Positions 42,568-51,795 of a DNA stretch of 64,000 bases are shown here, piece by piece. The stretch spans positions 310,001-374,000 of the forward strand of contig NZ_JAJISC010000001.1 of NCBI RefSeq assembly GCF_024790395.1, given 5' to 3'. Under the pieces are notes generated by a model. It did not search any database. It had not been told where the DNA came from and saw only the letters and a program-made list of their open reading frames with translations. This DNA is from Halomonas dongshanensis (lineage in GTDB: Bacteria; Pseudomonadota; Gammaproteobacteria; Pseudomonadales; Halomonadaceae). A program made the translations under genes and the position numbers. Position 1 is the first letter of the stretch. Each line of letters opens with the position of its first letter.

Positions 42568-42591
42568 AGCGCCCGTATGGGCGCTTTTTTT
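42568..42591 (+). terminator. rho-independent terminator of tctCBA
   Basis: AGCGCCC/GGGCGCT with a 4-base loop followed by seven T, 19 bases after the tctA stop. Confidence 0.92.
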
Positions 42592-42838
42592 GATCCTTCC
42601 AAAAGTATTGATTGCCTCTTCCCAGATAGTTTATTGAATGGCGGAGCTGGTTCTGAATATTTTCCGCCATCTTGCCTACTGCTGGCACTTTACAAGATGT
42701 AGCCGCAAACGATTGGCGTCTTGTCGGCCATCGTTCATTTGAACGATGGTCTGCAGTCAGGGGAGGTAAGATACTGGTTAGTATAAGACTGCCCGATCGC
42801 CCCGACGAGGTGACTAACAACAACACGGGAATACCATT

Positions 42839-43822
42839 ATGCACGATGATACGTCGCTGAAGCGCTCTGGTGTGGAGCGTCTGATGGCCGAGTTCAGTTC
42901 GTTGCTTTGGAGTATCAACCGGCTGGCTCAGGAACAGCCCCTTTCCAGTTTTCACCATGCGGCCTTTAAGTGTTTGCAGGAAACACTTCCTTTCGAAAAG
43001 GCCTGGTGGGGGCGTGCTGCACATATCGATGGTCACGTTAAAGAGCACAGCTGCCACTTGTTCAATCTCGAGCCGGAATTCATCGAGGATTGGCTCTTCA
43101 TTCAGCACGAAGATATCACCATCGACCGAGTGCATCGAGAACCTGGACAAGCGGTCATCATCAATATGCGCAAGTTTACGCCGGGTCTATGCTGGCTTGG
43201 TGAACGTCACGGCTTGGGCGAATTGATTTGTGTCATTCATACCAATCCCCATACCCAGCTCAGCGATCATCTTTCCCTCTATCGCGCCCCTGGTGCACAG
43301 ACGTTTAGCGAACATGATCGCCATCTATTGACCCATTTAATGACTCATCTTTCTGCGGCTGTCGATGCCAGCCAGGTTCGCACACTGATGGCACGTCGAG
43401 AACACCTGACCCAACAGCATCTGGTGCTGGCGGTATGCGATCACCAGAGCGTATTGCACGGCGTTGAGCGTGGTTTCGCGGATTTAATGCTGCTCGAGTG
43501 GCCCGGCTGGAAAGGGCCGAGACTGCCTGTTGAGCTGAATGAATCCGGCTATCAGGGTGAGCAAATCCGTATCCAGTGTCTCGCGGTAGACGATCTATGG
43601 CTGTTGACTGTTTATCGACGCGGGCCCTTGGCATGTTTAAGCGGGCGCGAATGCGAAGTGGCTCGGCAATTTGGTGAAGGACTAACTTACAAGGAAATTG
43701 CTCGCACTCTCGAAATAGCTCCCAGCACGGTGCGTCACCATCTGCGTAGTATTTATGGAAAGCTGGGCGTTCATGATAAAGCGAGCATAGCCAACTTGGT
43801 AAATCGCACGCCATTTGGCTGA
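42839..43822 (+). CDS. LuxR-family transcriptional regulator
   Basis: A 327-residue protein with a C-terminal LuxR-type helix-turn-helix (LSGRECEVARQFGEGLTYKEIARTLEIAPSTVRHHLRSIYGKLGV in overview, residues about 267-315). The N-terminal 250 residues have a GAF-like feel (FEKAWWGRAAHIDGHV, FSEHDRHLLTHLMTHLSAAVDAS) but no recognised autoinducer or phosphoacceptor site. Such regulators often govern adjacent transport and catabolic genes, so the MFS/amidohydrolase pair 280 bases downstream is the probable target. The ATG has CGGGA upstream. Base composition is lower in GC than in tctCBA. Confidence 0.85.
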   Translation: MHDDTSLKRSGVERLMAEFSSLLWSINRLAQEQPLSSFHHAAFKCLQETLPFEKAWWGRAAHIDGHVKEHSCHLFNLEPEFIEDWLFIQHEDITIDRVHREPGQAVIINMRKFTPGLCWLGERHGLGELICVIHTNPHTQLSDHLSLYRAPGAQTFSEHDRHLLTHLMTHLSAAVDASQVRTLMARREHLTQQHLVLAVCDHQSVLHGVERGFADLMLLEWPGWKGPRLPVELNESGYQGEQIRIQCLAVDDLWLLTVYRRGPLACLSGRECEVARQFGEGLTYKEIARTLEIAPSTVRHHLRSIYGKLGVHDKASIANLVNRTPFG

Positions 43823-44102
43823 TTTAAATGCGCTGGGTCAGACAGTGATAGGCGCCCGTGAGTATTCAGGGATAAATATCCGATGCTCGTACCCGGGAAA
43901 AAAGAGTTCGAAACGCCGTTCACTTGTTATCTCTTTAGTGACTTTAAGATGGCATCGGTAGCGCTTAATTAACACTGCCCAGCAATCAAGCCAAACACGG
44001 CTTAGCTCTATGCTTTTTCTATAGCGACGCATTGCAGTTTCTTTTTAATCGGATGAAGCGTGAAAGCTCGTTAACAACGATAACCCTAAAGGAAACTTAA
44101 GT

Positions 44103-45305
44103 ATGTCAACGACGCCGTCTACTCGTTCGGACTTACGACACACGGATCCACAGCGTTTTTTAGTGATAGCTGTCGTGGCCTTCGCCGCCATTGCCCCTGC
44201 CGTTTTAATGGCAGCGCCAGCCATTGCTGAGCAGTTAATAAGTCAGCTTGGTCTCATGCCAAGCCAGGTTGGCAATCTGTTTGCTGCCGAGCTTGGTGCA
44301 ATGAGTCTCGCCACCCTCCCTGCCTATTGGTGGTTATCACGTTTTTCTTGGCGGCGAGTAGCGCTGATAGCCGGTGTGGTTTTCATCACTGGAAATGTGG
44401 CCTCTTCGCTAACCCAGGAGTACGGCATCCTAATGGGCTTGCGTATGCTGAGTGCCTTTGCGGGTGGCTCACTGATGGTGCTTTGTATTTCCAGTGCGGC
44501 CCTGACAACAAACAAGGACCGTGTCTATGGCTTCTGGGTCATGGGGCAGTTGGTAGTTGGAGCGGTCGGACTGGCTGTACTACCAGCGCTATTCGAGCGT
44601 TTTGGTTTGGCGATCGTTTACTGGCTACTGGCGGGGCTAATGGCGGCGTGTTTGCCGCTGACCAGAGCGTTTCCGGAACTTGAAGATCAACGGACCTTTA
44701 CAACGAGTACTTCATCCTTGCCTCGCGTGAAAGCAGCGCTCGGCACTCTAGCGGTACTAACGTTCTATATCGGTTTGAGTGGGGTCTGGACATTTATTGG
44801 AAGTATTGCCAGCGGTAGCGGTCTCTCAGCCAAAACGAGTGGCGATATTCTTGCCTTGGCTACCGTAATGGGAATTCTGGGAGCCGCGACGGCTACATCG
44901 ATTGGTGCCCGCGGGGCTCGCCGCCTCTGGCTGATGCTCGGCTACGCTCTCATGATCGTCGCCGTAGCGCTACTGCTGAAGACCCCGACGCTTTTGCGTT
45001 TTGCGCTAGCCGCCCTGATTTTCAAGTTTACCTGGACCTTCGTACTGCCCTTCATTATGACCACGCTTGCCGAGCTCGATACGTCTGGGCAGCTCATGAA
45101 CACTACAAACCTTGTCATTGGGGGCGGTCTGGCAATTGGCCCAGCGTTGGCTGGTCGAGCGCTGGAGTCCAGCGGCGGGTTTGAATGGTTGTTGGTGGGG
45201 GCGATGGGCATCGTCGCATTATCGATGATGCTGGTACTGACGGCTCAACGACCTTCCGCCAGAGCTACCTCTGGTTCTTTATCTACTTTTGGAGAAGCAT
45301 CATGA
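44103..45305 (+). CDS. MFS transporter
   Basis: A 400-residue major-facilitator carrier with about 12 hydrophobic segments. Its first half has APAIAEQLISQLGLMPSQVGNLFAAELGAMSL and the loop SRFSWRRVALIAG, and the second half starts around KAALGTLAVLTFYIGLSGVW. No specific substrate motif is recognised. Its TGA overlaps the ATG of the deacetylase-like gene (ATGA), so the two are translationally coupled and the carrier probably imports that enzyme's substrate or exports its product. Confidence 0.85.
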   Translation: MSTTPSTRSDLRHTDPQRFLVIAVVAFAAIAPAVLMAAPAIAEQLISQLGLMPSQVGNLFAAELGAMSLATLPAYWWLSRFSWRRVALIAGVVFITGNVASSLTQEYGILMGLRMLSAFAGGSLMVLCISSAALTTNKDRVYGFWVMGQLVVGAVGLAVLPALFERFGLAIVYWLLAGLMAACLPLTRAFPELEDQRTFTTSTSSLPRVKAALGTLAVLTFYIGLSGVWTFIGSIASGSGLSAKTSGDILALATVMGILGAATATSIGARGARRLWLMLGYALMIVAVALLLKTPTLLRFALAALIFKFTWTFVLPFIMTTLAELDTSGQLMNTTNLVIGGGLAIGPALAGRALESSGGFEWLLVGAMGIVALSMMLVLTAQRPSARATSGSLSTFGEAS

Positions 45306-46414
45306 CTCGCCGAACCGCCTTTTTTTTCGATGAACACTGCATGTGGCATAGCGCCGGGCAGTACGCTTTGACGATGCCTGTCGGCGGCTGGGTACAGCCA
45401 CCGGCGGCTGGAGGGCTTGCTGAATCGCCTGAAACCAAGCGTCGCTTGAAAAGTCTGATGGAAGTTTCGGGACTTTTGAATGCGTTAGACGTTCGCTCGG
45501 CTTCCTGTGCCGACGAAGCTCTCCTGGAATCCATCCATTCAAAGGATTATTTGGATCGCTTTCGGGCAATGAGCCATGCCGGAGGCGGCGAGCTTGGTGA
45601 TAATGCTCCCATTGGCCCGGGGAGCTACGAAATCGCTAGACGCTCGGTCGGATTAGCCATCGAAGCGGTCGCCACGGTGTTACGTGGCGAGACCGATAAT
45701 GCCTATGCGTTGACGCGCCCTCCTGGCCATCATTGTCTGCCCAATCAAGCCATGGGGTTTTGCTTTCTTGCCAATATCCCCATCGCCATTGAAGCGGCCA
45801 AAAGACGTTTCGCTATCGAGCGTGTTGCCGTAATCGACTGGGATGTACATCACGGTAACGGCACCCAGGCGATTTACTACGACCGCGAAGATGTATTGAC
45901 TATCTCGCTACATCAAGAGGGCTGCTTTCCGCCCGGCTATGCAGGCGATCTGGATCGAGGAGAAGGTGAGGGTGAGGACAGTAATCTCAATATTCCACTG
46001 CTACCAGGCGGAGGAGAGGATGCCTACCGCTACGCCCTGGAAAGATTGGTTGTCCCCGCGCTGGAGCGCTTTTCACCGGAACTGATTATCGTCGCCTGTG
46101 GTTATGATGCCAATGCTCTCGATCCACTGGCGCGCATGCTGCTGCCTAGTGAAGCATTCCGTGATATGACCCGTATCGTACGCGAAGCCGCTGAAAAGCT
46201 CTGTAATGGCCGCTTGGTCATGGTACACGAAGGAGGATATTCAGAGGCCTACGTGCCTTTTTGTGGTCATGCTGCCATCGAGGAGCTATCTGGTATCAAA
46301 ACCGGCGTCGAGGATCCGTTGCTGGCATTTATCCGCGCCCAGCAGCCCAATGACCGGCTTCGTACATTTCAACGCCAGCAACTCGACGAGTTAGCGATCA
46401 GTTGGGGCTTTTAA
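45302..46414 (+). CDS. histone-deacetylase-like amidohydrolase (HDAH/acetylpolyamine amidohydrolase family)
   Basis: A 370-residue zinc amidohydrolase of the class II deacetylase fold, similar in length and motifs to the bacterial HDAH from Bordetella/Alcaligenes. Catalytic features are His143-His144 in RPPGHH, the zinc ligands Asp181 and His183 in IDWDVHHGNG and Asp269 in CGYDANALDP, and the transition-state Tyr313 in EGGYSEAYVPF. The known family removes acyl groups from amines such as acetylpolyamines or acylated lysine analogues. GGAG lies 7-10 bases before the ATG. The coupling to an MFS gene and a nearby LuxR regulator suggests a small catabolic unit for an imported N-acyl compound. Confidence 0.88.
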   Translation: MTRRTAFFFDEHCMWHSAGQYALTMPVGGWVQPPAAGGLAESPETKRRLKSLMEVSGLLNALDVRSASCADEALLESIHSKDYLDRFRAMSHAGGGELGDNAPIGPGSYEIARRSVGLAIEAVATVLRGETDNAYALTRPPGHHCLPNQAMGFCFLANIPIAIEAAKRRFAIERVAVIDWDVHHGNGTQAIYYDREDVLTISLHQEGCFPPGYAGDLDRGEGEGEDSNLNIPLLPGGGEDAYRYALERLVVPALERFSPELIIVACGYDANALDPLARMLLPSEAFRDMTRIVREAAEKLCNGRLVMVHEGGYSEAYVPFCGHAAIEELSGIKTGVEDPLLAFIRAQQPNDRLRTFQRQQLDELAISWGF

Positions 46415-46475
46415 CCGTATTTACGAAATATCCAACTGACAGAGCTGGAGTCCAAACCCATTTACTCTACTGCTG

Positions 46476-46500
46476 GCGTCCGCACCGGGCGCTTTTTATT
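46476..46500 (+). terminator. rho-independent terminator after the deacetylase-like gene
   Basis: GCGTCC/GGGCGC (one G-T pair) with a 5-base loop followed by five T. It occupies the start of the 328-base gap before urtA; the rest of that gap holds the NtrC boxes and sigma-54 promoter. Confidence 0.75.
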
Positions 46501-46536
46501 ACAAATGAACACTCATGGTGCAGGCGGTCGTTTTGG

Positions 46537-46585
46537 TGCATGAAGGAGGTGCATTCTTTGTCGCTGGCTGCGCCGCGCTGGTGCG
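46537..46585 (+). promoter_or_regulatory. two NtrC-like enhancer boxes upstream of urtA
   Basis: Two 17-bp sites resemble the NtrC consensus TGCACC-N5-GGTGCA: TGCATGAAGGAGGTGCA (46537-46553) and TGCGCCGCGCTGGTGCG (46569-46585). The second has both half-sites with symmetric A-to-G changes. Their centres are 32 bp apart, about three helical turns, and they lie roughly 75-125 bp before the sigma-54 core, the usual enhancer distance. Confidence 0.65.
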
Positions 46586-46660
46586 CAAGCATCAAGCCAA
46601 AAGATGTGTGGCTATTTCAAGGTTATGATTTGATAAAAAATATTTTCTAATGCGCCATCT

Positions 46661-46676
46661 TGGCGCGCCCCTTGCT
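46661..46676 (+). promoter_or_regulatory. sigma-54 promoter of urtABCDE
   Basis: TGGCGCGCCCCTTGCT matches the -24/-12 consensus TGGCACG-N4-TTGCW with one change and exactly 10 bases between the invariant GG and GC. The predicted start point lies about 55 bases before the urtA GTG. Confidence 0.82.
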
Positions 46677-46742
46677 TTGTCTCTTTTGCTGTTTCCGCTT
46701 GGCCATATAACAACCCCCATAGTGGGGAGCAAGGAGACTCAA

Positions 46743-48092
46743 GTGACCACGATCGACCTAACCGCTAAACCGCGCGCTCGGCGCTTTGCCACTACCCTGC
46801 TCGCTTCCGCGTTGGCCGCCGCAAGCCTTCACGCCGTCGCCCAGGAGAACGATCCCATCAAGGTCGGTATTCTCCACTCGCTTTCCGGCACCATGGCGAT
46901 CAGTGAATCGACGCTGAAGGACACCGTCGAGATGCTTATCGCCCAGCAGAATGAAGCAGGTGGCCTGCTGGGGCGTCAGCTCGAAGCGGTGGTGGTCGAT
47001 CCGGCCTCAAACTGGCCGCTGTTCGCCGAGCGCGCCCGCGAGCTGCTCGCCCAGGAGGAAGTGGACGTGGTGTTCGGCAACTGGACCTCCGTGTCGCGCA
47101 AGGCGGTGCTGCCGGTGTTCGAGGAGCTCAACGGCCTGCTCTTCTATCCGGTGCAGTATGAAGGTGAGGAGTCCTCCGAGAACGTCTTTTACACCGGTGC
47201 GGCGCCCAACCAGCAGGCGATTCCGGCGGTGGATTACCTGATCAACGAAGTGGGCATCGAGCGCTTCGCGCTGATCGGCACCGACTACGTCTATCCGCGT
47301 ACCACCAACCGTATCCTCGAGGCTTATCTTCAGGACGAGTACGGCGTGGCGGAAGAGGACATCATGGTCAACTACACACCCTTCGGTCACTCGGACTGGC
47401 AGAACATCGTTTCCGAGATCCGCCGCTTCGGGGAAGAGGGTAAGCCTACTGCGGTGGTCTCGACCATCAACGGCGACGCCAACGTGCCGTTCTACCGCGA
47501 GCTTGCCAACCAGGGCATCGACGCCGCCGACATTCCGGTCATCGCCTTCTCGGTAGGTGAGCAAGAACTTTCCGGTATCGACACTGGCCCGCTGGTCGGC
47601 CACCTGGCGGCCTGGAACTACTTCATGAGCGTGGACACCGACGCCAACTACGACTTCATCGACGCTTGGATCGAGCACACCGGCGACGAAGAAGCGGTGA
47701 CCAACGACCCGATGGAAGCCCACTACATTGGCTTCAACATGTGGGCGGAAGCGGTGCGCAAGGCGGGCACCACCGATGTCGACGCGGTGAAAGACGCGAT
47801 CATCGGCGTTACCGTGCCGAACCTCTCCGGTGGCTATGCGGCGATGATGCCCAACCACCACATCACCAAGCCGGTGCTGATCGGCGAAGTGCAGGATAAC
47901 GGCCAGTTCGACATCGTCTGGCAGACGCCCTCTACCGTTGCGGGCGACGCCTGGTCCGACTTTTTGCCTGGCTCACGCGATTTGATTGCCGACTGGCGCG
48001 CGCCGATGCGCTGCGGCAACTTCAACGTCGCCAACGGCTCGTGCGGTGGCAGCACCGCCGCGGAAGAAGCCGAAGCGGCGCTAGCCGAATAA
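46743..48092 (+). CDS. urtA: urea ABC transporter substrate-binding protein
   Basis: A periplasmic receptor of about 449 residues for urea, of the branched-chain amino acid receptor fold. A twin-charged signal region (KPRARRFATTLLASALAAA) is cleaved near AVAQ. UrtA signatures are IKVGILHSLSGTMAISESTLKDTVEMLI, VEVVFG-like VDVVFGNWTSVSRKAVLPVFEELNGLLFYPVQYEGEE in overview, and FTGAAPNQQAIPAVDYL-like YTGAAPNQQAIPAVDYL. GTG was chosen because AAGGAG lies 6 bases upstream; an ATG 93 bases earlier would put the signal peptide internally. It is first in urtABCDE, behind a sigma-54 promoter. Confidence 0.95.
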   Translation: MTTIDLTAKPRARRFATTLLASALAAASLHAVAQENDPIKVGILHSLSGTMAISESTLKDTVEMLIAQQNEAGGLLGRQLEAVVVDPASNWPLFAERARELLAQEEVDVVFGNWTSVSRKAVLPVFEELNGLLFYPVQYEGEESSENVFYTGAAPNQQAIPAVDYLINEVGIERFALIGTDYVYPRTTNRILEAYLQDEYGVAEEDIMVNYTPFGHSDWQNIVSEIRRFGEEGKPTAVVSTINGDANVPFYRELANQGIDAADIPVIAFSVGEQELSGIDTGPLVGHLAAWNYFMSVDTDANYDFIDAWIEHTGDEEAVTNDPMEAHYIGFNMWAEAVRKAGTTDVDAVKDAIIGVTVPNLSGGYAAMMPNHHITKPVLIGEVQDNGQFDIVWQTPSTVAGDAWSDFLPGSRDLIADWRAPMRCGNFNVANGSCGGSTAAEEAEAALAE

Positions 48093-48208
48093 CACGTTTT
48101 ATCCCCTGCCGCTTGCGGCAGGGGAGCACGCTATCTCGTCAGTTTTATCGTTTCACCGCATCTCGATTCACCTCCTAGTGACCCACTTTTAAACCAAGGA
48201 ACAACCTC

Positions 48209-49819
48209 ATGAGGCGTTTCCTTTTTCGGGGGCTTTGGTGCGCTCTGCTGCTGAGCATCGCGCTCGGTGCCCAGGCACAAACCGGCTCCTCTACCGCCAG
48301 CGACGAAGACGCTCAGGCGCTGCTTGAAGCGCTCGATGTCGGCTCCTACCACGACAAGGGCGAGGCGATCACCGCCATTTTGCAAAGCGATGACGAACGC
48401 GCGCGGGATTGGCTTCAGGCCTTACTCGATGGCCGTTTGCAGCGCACCGAGGAGGGCCGCTTCGTGGTGGTGCTGAACAATATCGGGCGCAACTGGCCGG
48501 TTGCCGATGCGCTGACCGAAGAGCCGCTGGGCGAGATGTCCCGGCGCGATCTCGACCGTATCGGCATCAACAACGCCTTGCGTAACCAGCTGAGAAGCGC
48601 CATTGCGGTGGTCGATCTCTATTCGCCCCGCGTCGAGCGCCGCCGCCTCTCTGCCGAGCGCCTATTAGGTGAGGTGGACGGCGATCTCGCTGGGCTGCTC
48701 GATACGCTGATCAGTGAGGAGGACGACCTCCAGGTGCGGCAGCGTCTTACGCAGGCGTTGGCGATCTACCAAACTGAAAATGGCGAGCTCGAGGGTGTCG
48801 AGACGCTCAAGGGCAGCCTTCACCCGCGCGCCCGGGTGGCACTCAATCGCGCCGCCAATGGTGACGACCCAATCGTGGCCGACGCCGCGCGCAGCGCTCT
48901 GGCCAGCATCGAACAAAACCTCAAGCTCAATCGCGGCGTCGAGACGCTCTACTTCGGCCTGAGCCTGGGCTCGGTACTGGTACTGGCAGCCATCGGCCTT
49001 GCCATTACGTTTGGCGTCATGGGCGTGATCAACATGGCGCACGGCGAGCTGATCATGCTCGGTGCTTACACCACCTGGATGATGCAGCAGCTTCTACCCG
49101 GACAACCTGGGTTGGCGCTGCTGCTTTCGATCCCCGCCGGGTTTTTGGTGGCAGCACTTGTGGGAATTGCCATCGAGCGCGGGGTGATTCAGTTCTTGAA
49201 GGGCCGGCCGCTCGAAACCCTGCTGGCCACCTTCGGGGTGAGTCTGATTCTCCAGCAGTTGGTGCGCACGGTGATTTCGCCGCTCAACCGCACGGTGGTG
49301 ACGCCGGAGTGGATGAGCGGCTCGCTCATCATCAACGACGCGCTGTCGCTGACGCTGAACCGCATGGTGGTGCTGGGCTTTGCGCTCTTCGTCTTCGTGG
49401 GCTTGATGCTGATCATGCGCCGCACGCGGCTGGGGCTAGAGGTGCGCGCGGTGACGCAAAACCGCGCCATGGCGCGGGCCATGGGCATTCGCGCGACCCG
49501 GGTGGATATCCTCACCTTCGCGTTGGGCTCGGGTGTGGCCGGGCTTGCCGGGGTAGCGCTCTCCCAGCTCACCAACGTGGGGCCGAACCTGGGCCAGAAC
49601 TACATCATCGACTCGTTCATGGTGGTGGTGTTCGGCGGCGTGGGCAACCTTTGGGGCACGCTCGTGGCGGGGCTTTCGCTTGGGGTGATCAACCAGCTGC
49701 TCGAACCCTGGGCGGGGGCGGTGCTGGCCAAGATCATCGTGCTGGTCTTCATCATCCTGTTCATTCAAAAGCGCCCGCGGGGACTCTTCCCGCAAAAGGG
49801 CCGTGCGGCGGAGGGCTAA
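48209..49819 (+). CDS. urtB: urea ABC transporter permease UrtB
   Basis: A 536-residue permease. As is usual for UrtB, a signal peptide (ending GAQAQ) and a periplasmic alpha-helical extension of about 220 residues precede the LivH-type membrane domain. The latter begins around ETLYFGLSLGSVLVLAAIGLAITFGVMGVINMAHGELIMLGAY and contains the family loop LGLEVRAVTQNRAMARAMGIRATRVD, which contacts the ATPases, and GPNLGQNYIIDSFMVVVFGGVGNLWGT. urtC starts 3 bases after its stop. The substrate is urea by synteny with urease downstream. Confidence 0.95.
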   Translation: MRRFLFRGLWCALLLSIALGAQAQTGSSTASDEDAQALLEALDVGSYHDKGEAITAILQSDDERARDWLQALLDGRLQRTEEGRFVVVLNNIGRNWPVADALTEEPLGEMSRRDLDRIGINNALRNQLRSAIAVVDLYSPRVERRRLSAERLLGEVDGDLAGLLDTLISEEDDLQVRQRLTQALAIYQTENGELEGVETLKGSLHPRARVALNRAANGDDPIVADAARSALASIEQNLKLNRGVETLYFGLSLGSVLVLAAIGLAITFGVMGVINMAHGELIMLGAYTTWMMQQLLPGQPGLALLLSIPAGFLVAALVGIAIERGVIQFLKGRPLETLLATFGVSLILQQLVRTVISPLNRTVVTPEWMSGSLIINDALSLTLNRMVVLGFALFVFVGLMLIMRRTRLGLEVRAVTQNRAMARAMGIRATRVDILTFALGSGVAGLAGVALSQLTNVGPNLGQNYIIDSFMVVVFGGVGNLWGTLVAGLSLGVINQLLEPWAGAVLAKIIVLVFIILFIQKRPRGLFPQKGRAAEG

Positions 49820-49822
49820 GCG

Positions 49823-50965
49823 ATGCCGAACGCGAATTCAGCGAGCCGCTTCTGGCTCACCCGCCCCTTTGGCGAGCGCGCCACGCAGATATTTCTGGGC
49901 GTGCTGCTGGCCGCACTCATCATCGTCACGGTACTCCACGTGGCGGTGCCCAGAGGTCACGCGCTACACGTTAACGCCTATACGGTGAACCTGTTTGGCA
50001 AGTATTTGAGCTACGCGCTGCTCGCCGTGGCGGTGGATCTCGTCTGGGGCTATCTGGGCATTCTAAGCCTTGGGCACGGCGCCTTTTTCGCCATCGGCGG
50101 CTACGCCATGGGGATGTATCTGATGCGCCAGATCGGCGATCGGGGCACCTACGGCCATCCGGTGCTGCCGGACTTCATGGTGTTTCTCAACTGGGAAAGC
50201 CTGCCCTGGTACTGGCACGGCTTCGACATGGCCTGGTTTGCCTTTGCCATGGTGCTGCTGGCACCGGGGCTTCTGGCGCTGGTATTCGGCTTTCTGGCGT
50301 TTCGCTCGCGGGTCACCGGGGTGTATCTCTCGATCATCACCCAGGCGCTCACTTTTGCCTTGATGCTGGCGTTCTTCCGCAACGAGATGGGCTTCGGCGG
50401 CAACAACGGCTTGACGGATTTCCGCGAGATTCTCGGCTTCAATCTGCGCAGCAGCGATACGCGCCTGGGGCTGTTTCTGGCCTCCGGCGTGGCGCTGGCG
50501 CTCGGGTACATCCTCTGCCGGGCGATCGTCACCAGCAAGCTTGGCCGGGTCTGCGTGGCGACTCGCGATGCCGAGGCGCGTACGCGCTTTATCGGCTACC
50601 GGGTCGAACGCTTCCAGCTTTTTGTCTTCGTGGTCTCGGCGATGCTTGCCGGTGTGGCCGGGGCGCTCTACGTACCGCAAGTCGGCATCATCAATCCGAG
50701 CGAGTTTTCGCCGCTGTTTTCCATCGAGATCGTTCTGTGGGTCGCCCTCGGTGGGCGTGCCACCCTCTATGGCGCCGTCATCGGCGCGATTTTGGTCAAC
50801 TATGCCAAGACCGTGTTCACCGGCGTGATGCCGGATGCTTGGCTGTTCGCTTTAGGGGCGCTATTCGTGCTGGTCACGGTCTTTTTGCCCAAGGGGGTCG
50901 CGGGGCTTTTGCGCCACCTGCGCCGCCGTTCATCATCGACGTCACCAGGGGAGGCCACGGCATGA
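49823..50965 (+). CDS. urtC: urea ABC transporter permease UrtC
   Basis: A 380-residue LivM-type permease with about ten hydrophobic segments. Landmarks are KYLSYALLAVAVDLVWGYLGILSLGHGAFFAIGGYAMGMYLM near residue 55, the inserted loop with LNWESLPWYWHGF, and the coupling loop VTSKLGRVCVATRDAEARTRFIGYRVERF. The C-terminal GRATLYGAVIGAILVNYAKTVFTGVMPDAWLFALGALFVLVT is also family-typical. The stop overlaps the urtD start in ATGA, indicating translational coupling. Confidence 0.95.
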   Translation: MPNANSASRFWLTRPFGERATQIFLGVLLAALIIVTVLHVAVPRGHALHVNAYTVNLFGKYLSYALLAVAVDLVWGYLGILSLGHGAFFAIGGYAMGMYLMRQIGDRGTYGHPVLPDFMVFLNWESLPWYWHGFDMAWFAFAMVLLAPGLLALVFGFLAFRSRVTGVYLSIITQALTFALMLAFFRNEMGFGGNNGLTDFREILGFNLRSSDTRLGLFLASGVALALGYILCRAIVTSKLGRVCVATRDAEARTRFIGYRVERFQLFVFVVSAMLAGVAGALYVPQVGIINPSEFSPLFSIEIVLWVALGGRATLYGAVIGAILVNYAKTVFTGVMPDAWLFALGALFVLVTVFLPKGVAGLLRHLRRRSSSTSPGEATA

Positions 50966-51795
50966 GCCTGCTGCAATCGCTCAAGGCCCGCGATCGGGTC
51001 TTCGACTTCATGGCGCCTACCGCCTCGCCGGTCGACGTGCGCCACGGCCCGATTCTCTACATGGAAGACGTGACCGTCAGCTTCGACGGCTTCAAGGCGA
51101 TCAACAACTTGAACCTGACCATCGACGACGGCGAACTGCGCTGCATCATCGGTCCCAACGGCGCGGGCAAGACCACCATGATGGACATCATCACCGGCAA
51201 GACCCGGCCCACGGAAGGCAGTGTTTGGTTCGGCAGCCGCCATAACCTTCTGCAGATGAACGAGCCGGAGATCGCAAGCTTGGGCGTTGGGCGCAAGTTC
51301 CAGAAGCCCACGGTGTTCGAAGCGCTTAGCGTGTTCGACAACCTGGAGCTGGCCATGGCCGCCAATAAGGGTATCTTTCCCACCCTGACGGCGCGCATGA
51401 CCGGCGAGATTCAGGACCGCATCGACGAAGTCCTCTCGATCATCGGTTTGACGGCGCTTCGCTTTCAACCTGCGGGAATTCTCTCTCACGGCCAGAAGCA
51501 GTGGCTCGAGATTGGCATGCTGCTCATGCAGCGCCCCCGGCTGTTATTGGTCGACGAGCCCGTGGCGGGCATGACCGAGCAGGAGATGGAGCGCACTGCA
51601 GAGCTTCTGGTAAGCCTTGCGGGTAAGCAGTCGGTGGTGGTGGTCGAGCACGACATGGGCTTCGTACGCTCCATCGCGCGCAAGGTCACGGTGCTGCACC
51701 AGGGCAGCGTGCTGGCGGAGGGCAGCATGGACCAGGTATCGAGCGATCCGAAGGTCGTGGAAGTCTACCTGGGTGCAGACGAGGAGGCGGCCTGA
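50962..51795 (+). CDS. urtD: urea ABC transporter ATP-binding protein UrtD
   Basis: A 277-residue ABC ATPase of the LivG type. Walker A is GPNGAGKTT near residue 72, the signature region is LSHGQKQWLEIGMLLMQ (LSHGQ form typical of UrtD), and Walker B is LLLVDEPVAGMTEQE, with switch VVVEHDMGFVRS. The N-terminal 35 residues (SLLQSLKARDRVFDFMAPT) are a UrtD extension. The ATG overlaps the urtC stop and is preceded by GGGGAGG. Its stop overlaps the urtE start (TGATG). Confidence 0.95.
   Translation: MSLLQSLKARDRVFDFMAPTASPVDVRHGPILYMEDVTVSFDGFKAINNLNLTIDDGELRCIIGPNGAGKTTMMDIITGKTRPTEGSVWFGSRHNLLQMNEPEIASLGVGRKFQKPTVFEALSVFDNLELAMAANKGIFPTLTARMTGEIQDRIDEVLSIIGLTALRFQPAGILSHGQKQWLEIGMLLMQRPRLLLVDEPVAGMTEQEMERTAELLVSLAGKQSVVVVEHDMGFVRSIARKVTVLHQGSVLAEGSMDQVSSDPKVVEVYLGADEEAA

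Noticed and set aside
42566-43150. 194-codon minus-strand frame across the start of the LuxR gene
   Set aside because: It runs through the tctA terminator and opposite conserved LuxR coding sequence and has no family resemblance.
43838-44032. 64-codon minus-strand frame between the LuxR and MFS genes
   Set aside because: No Shine-Dalgarno, no recognised motif, and the gap is short enough to be a promoter region.
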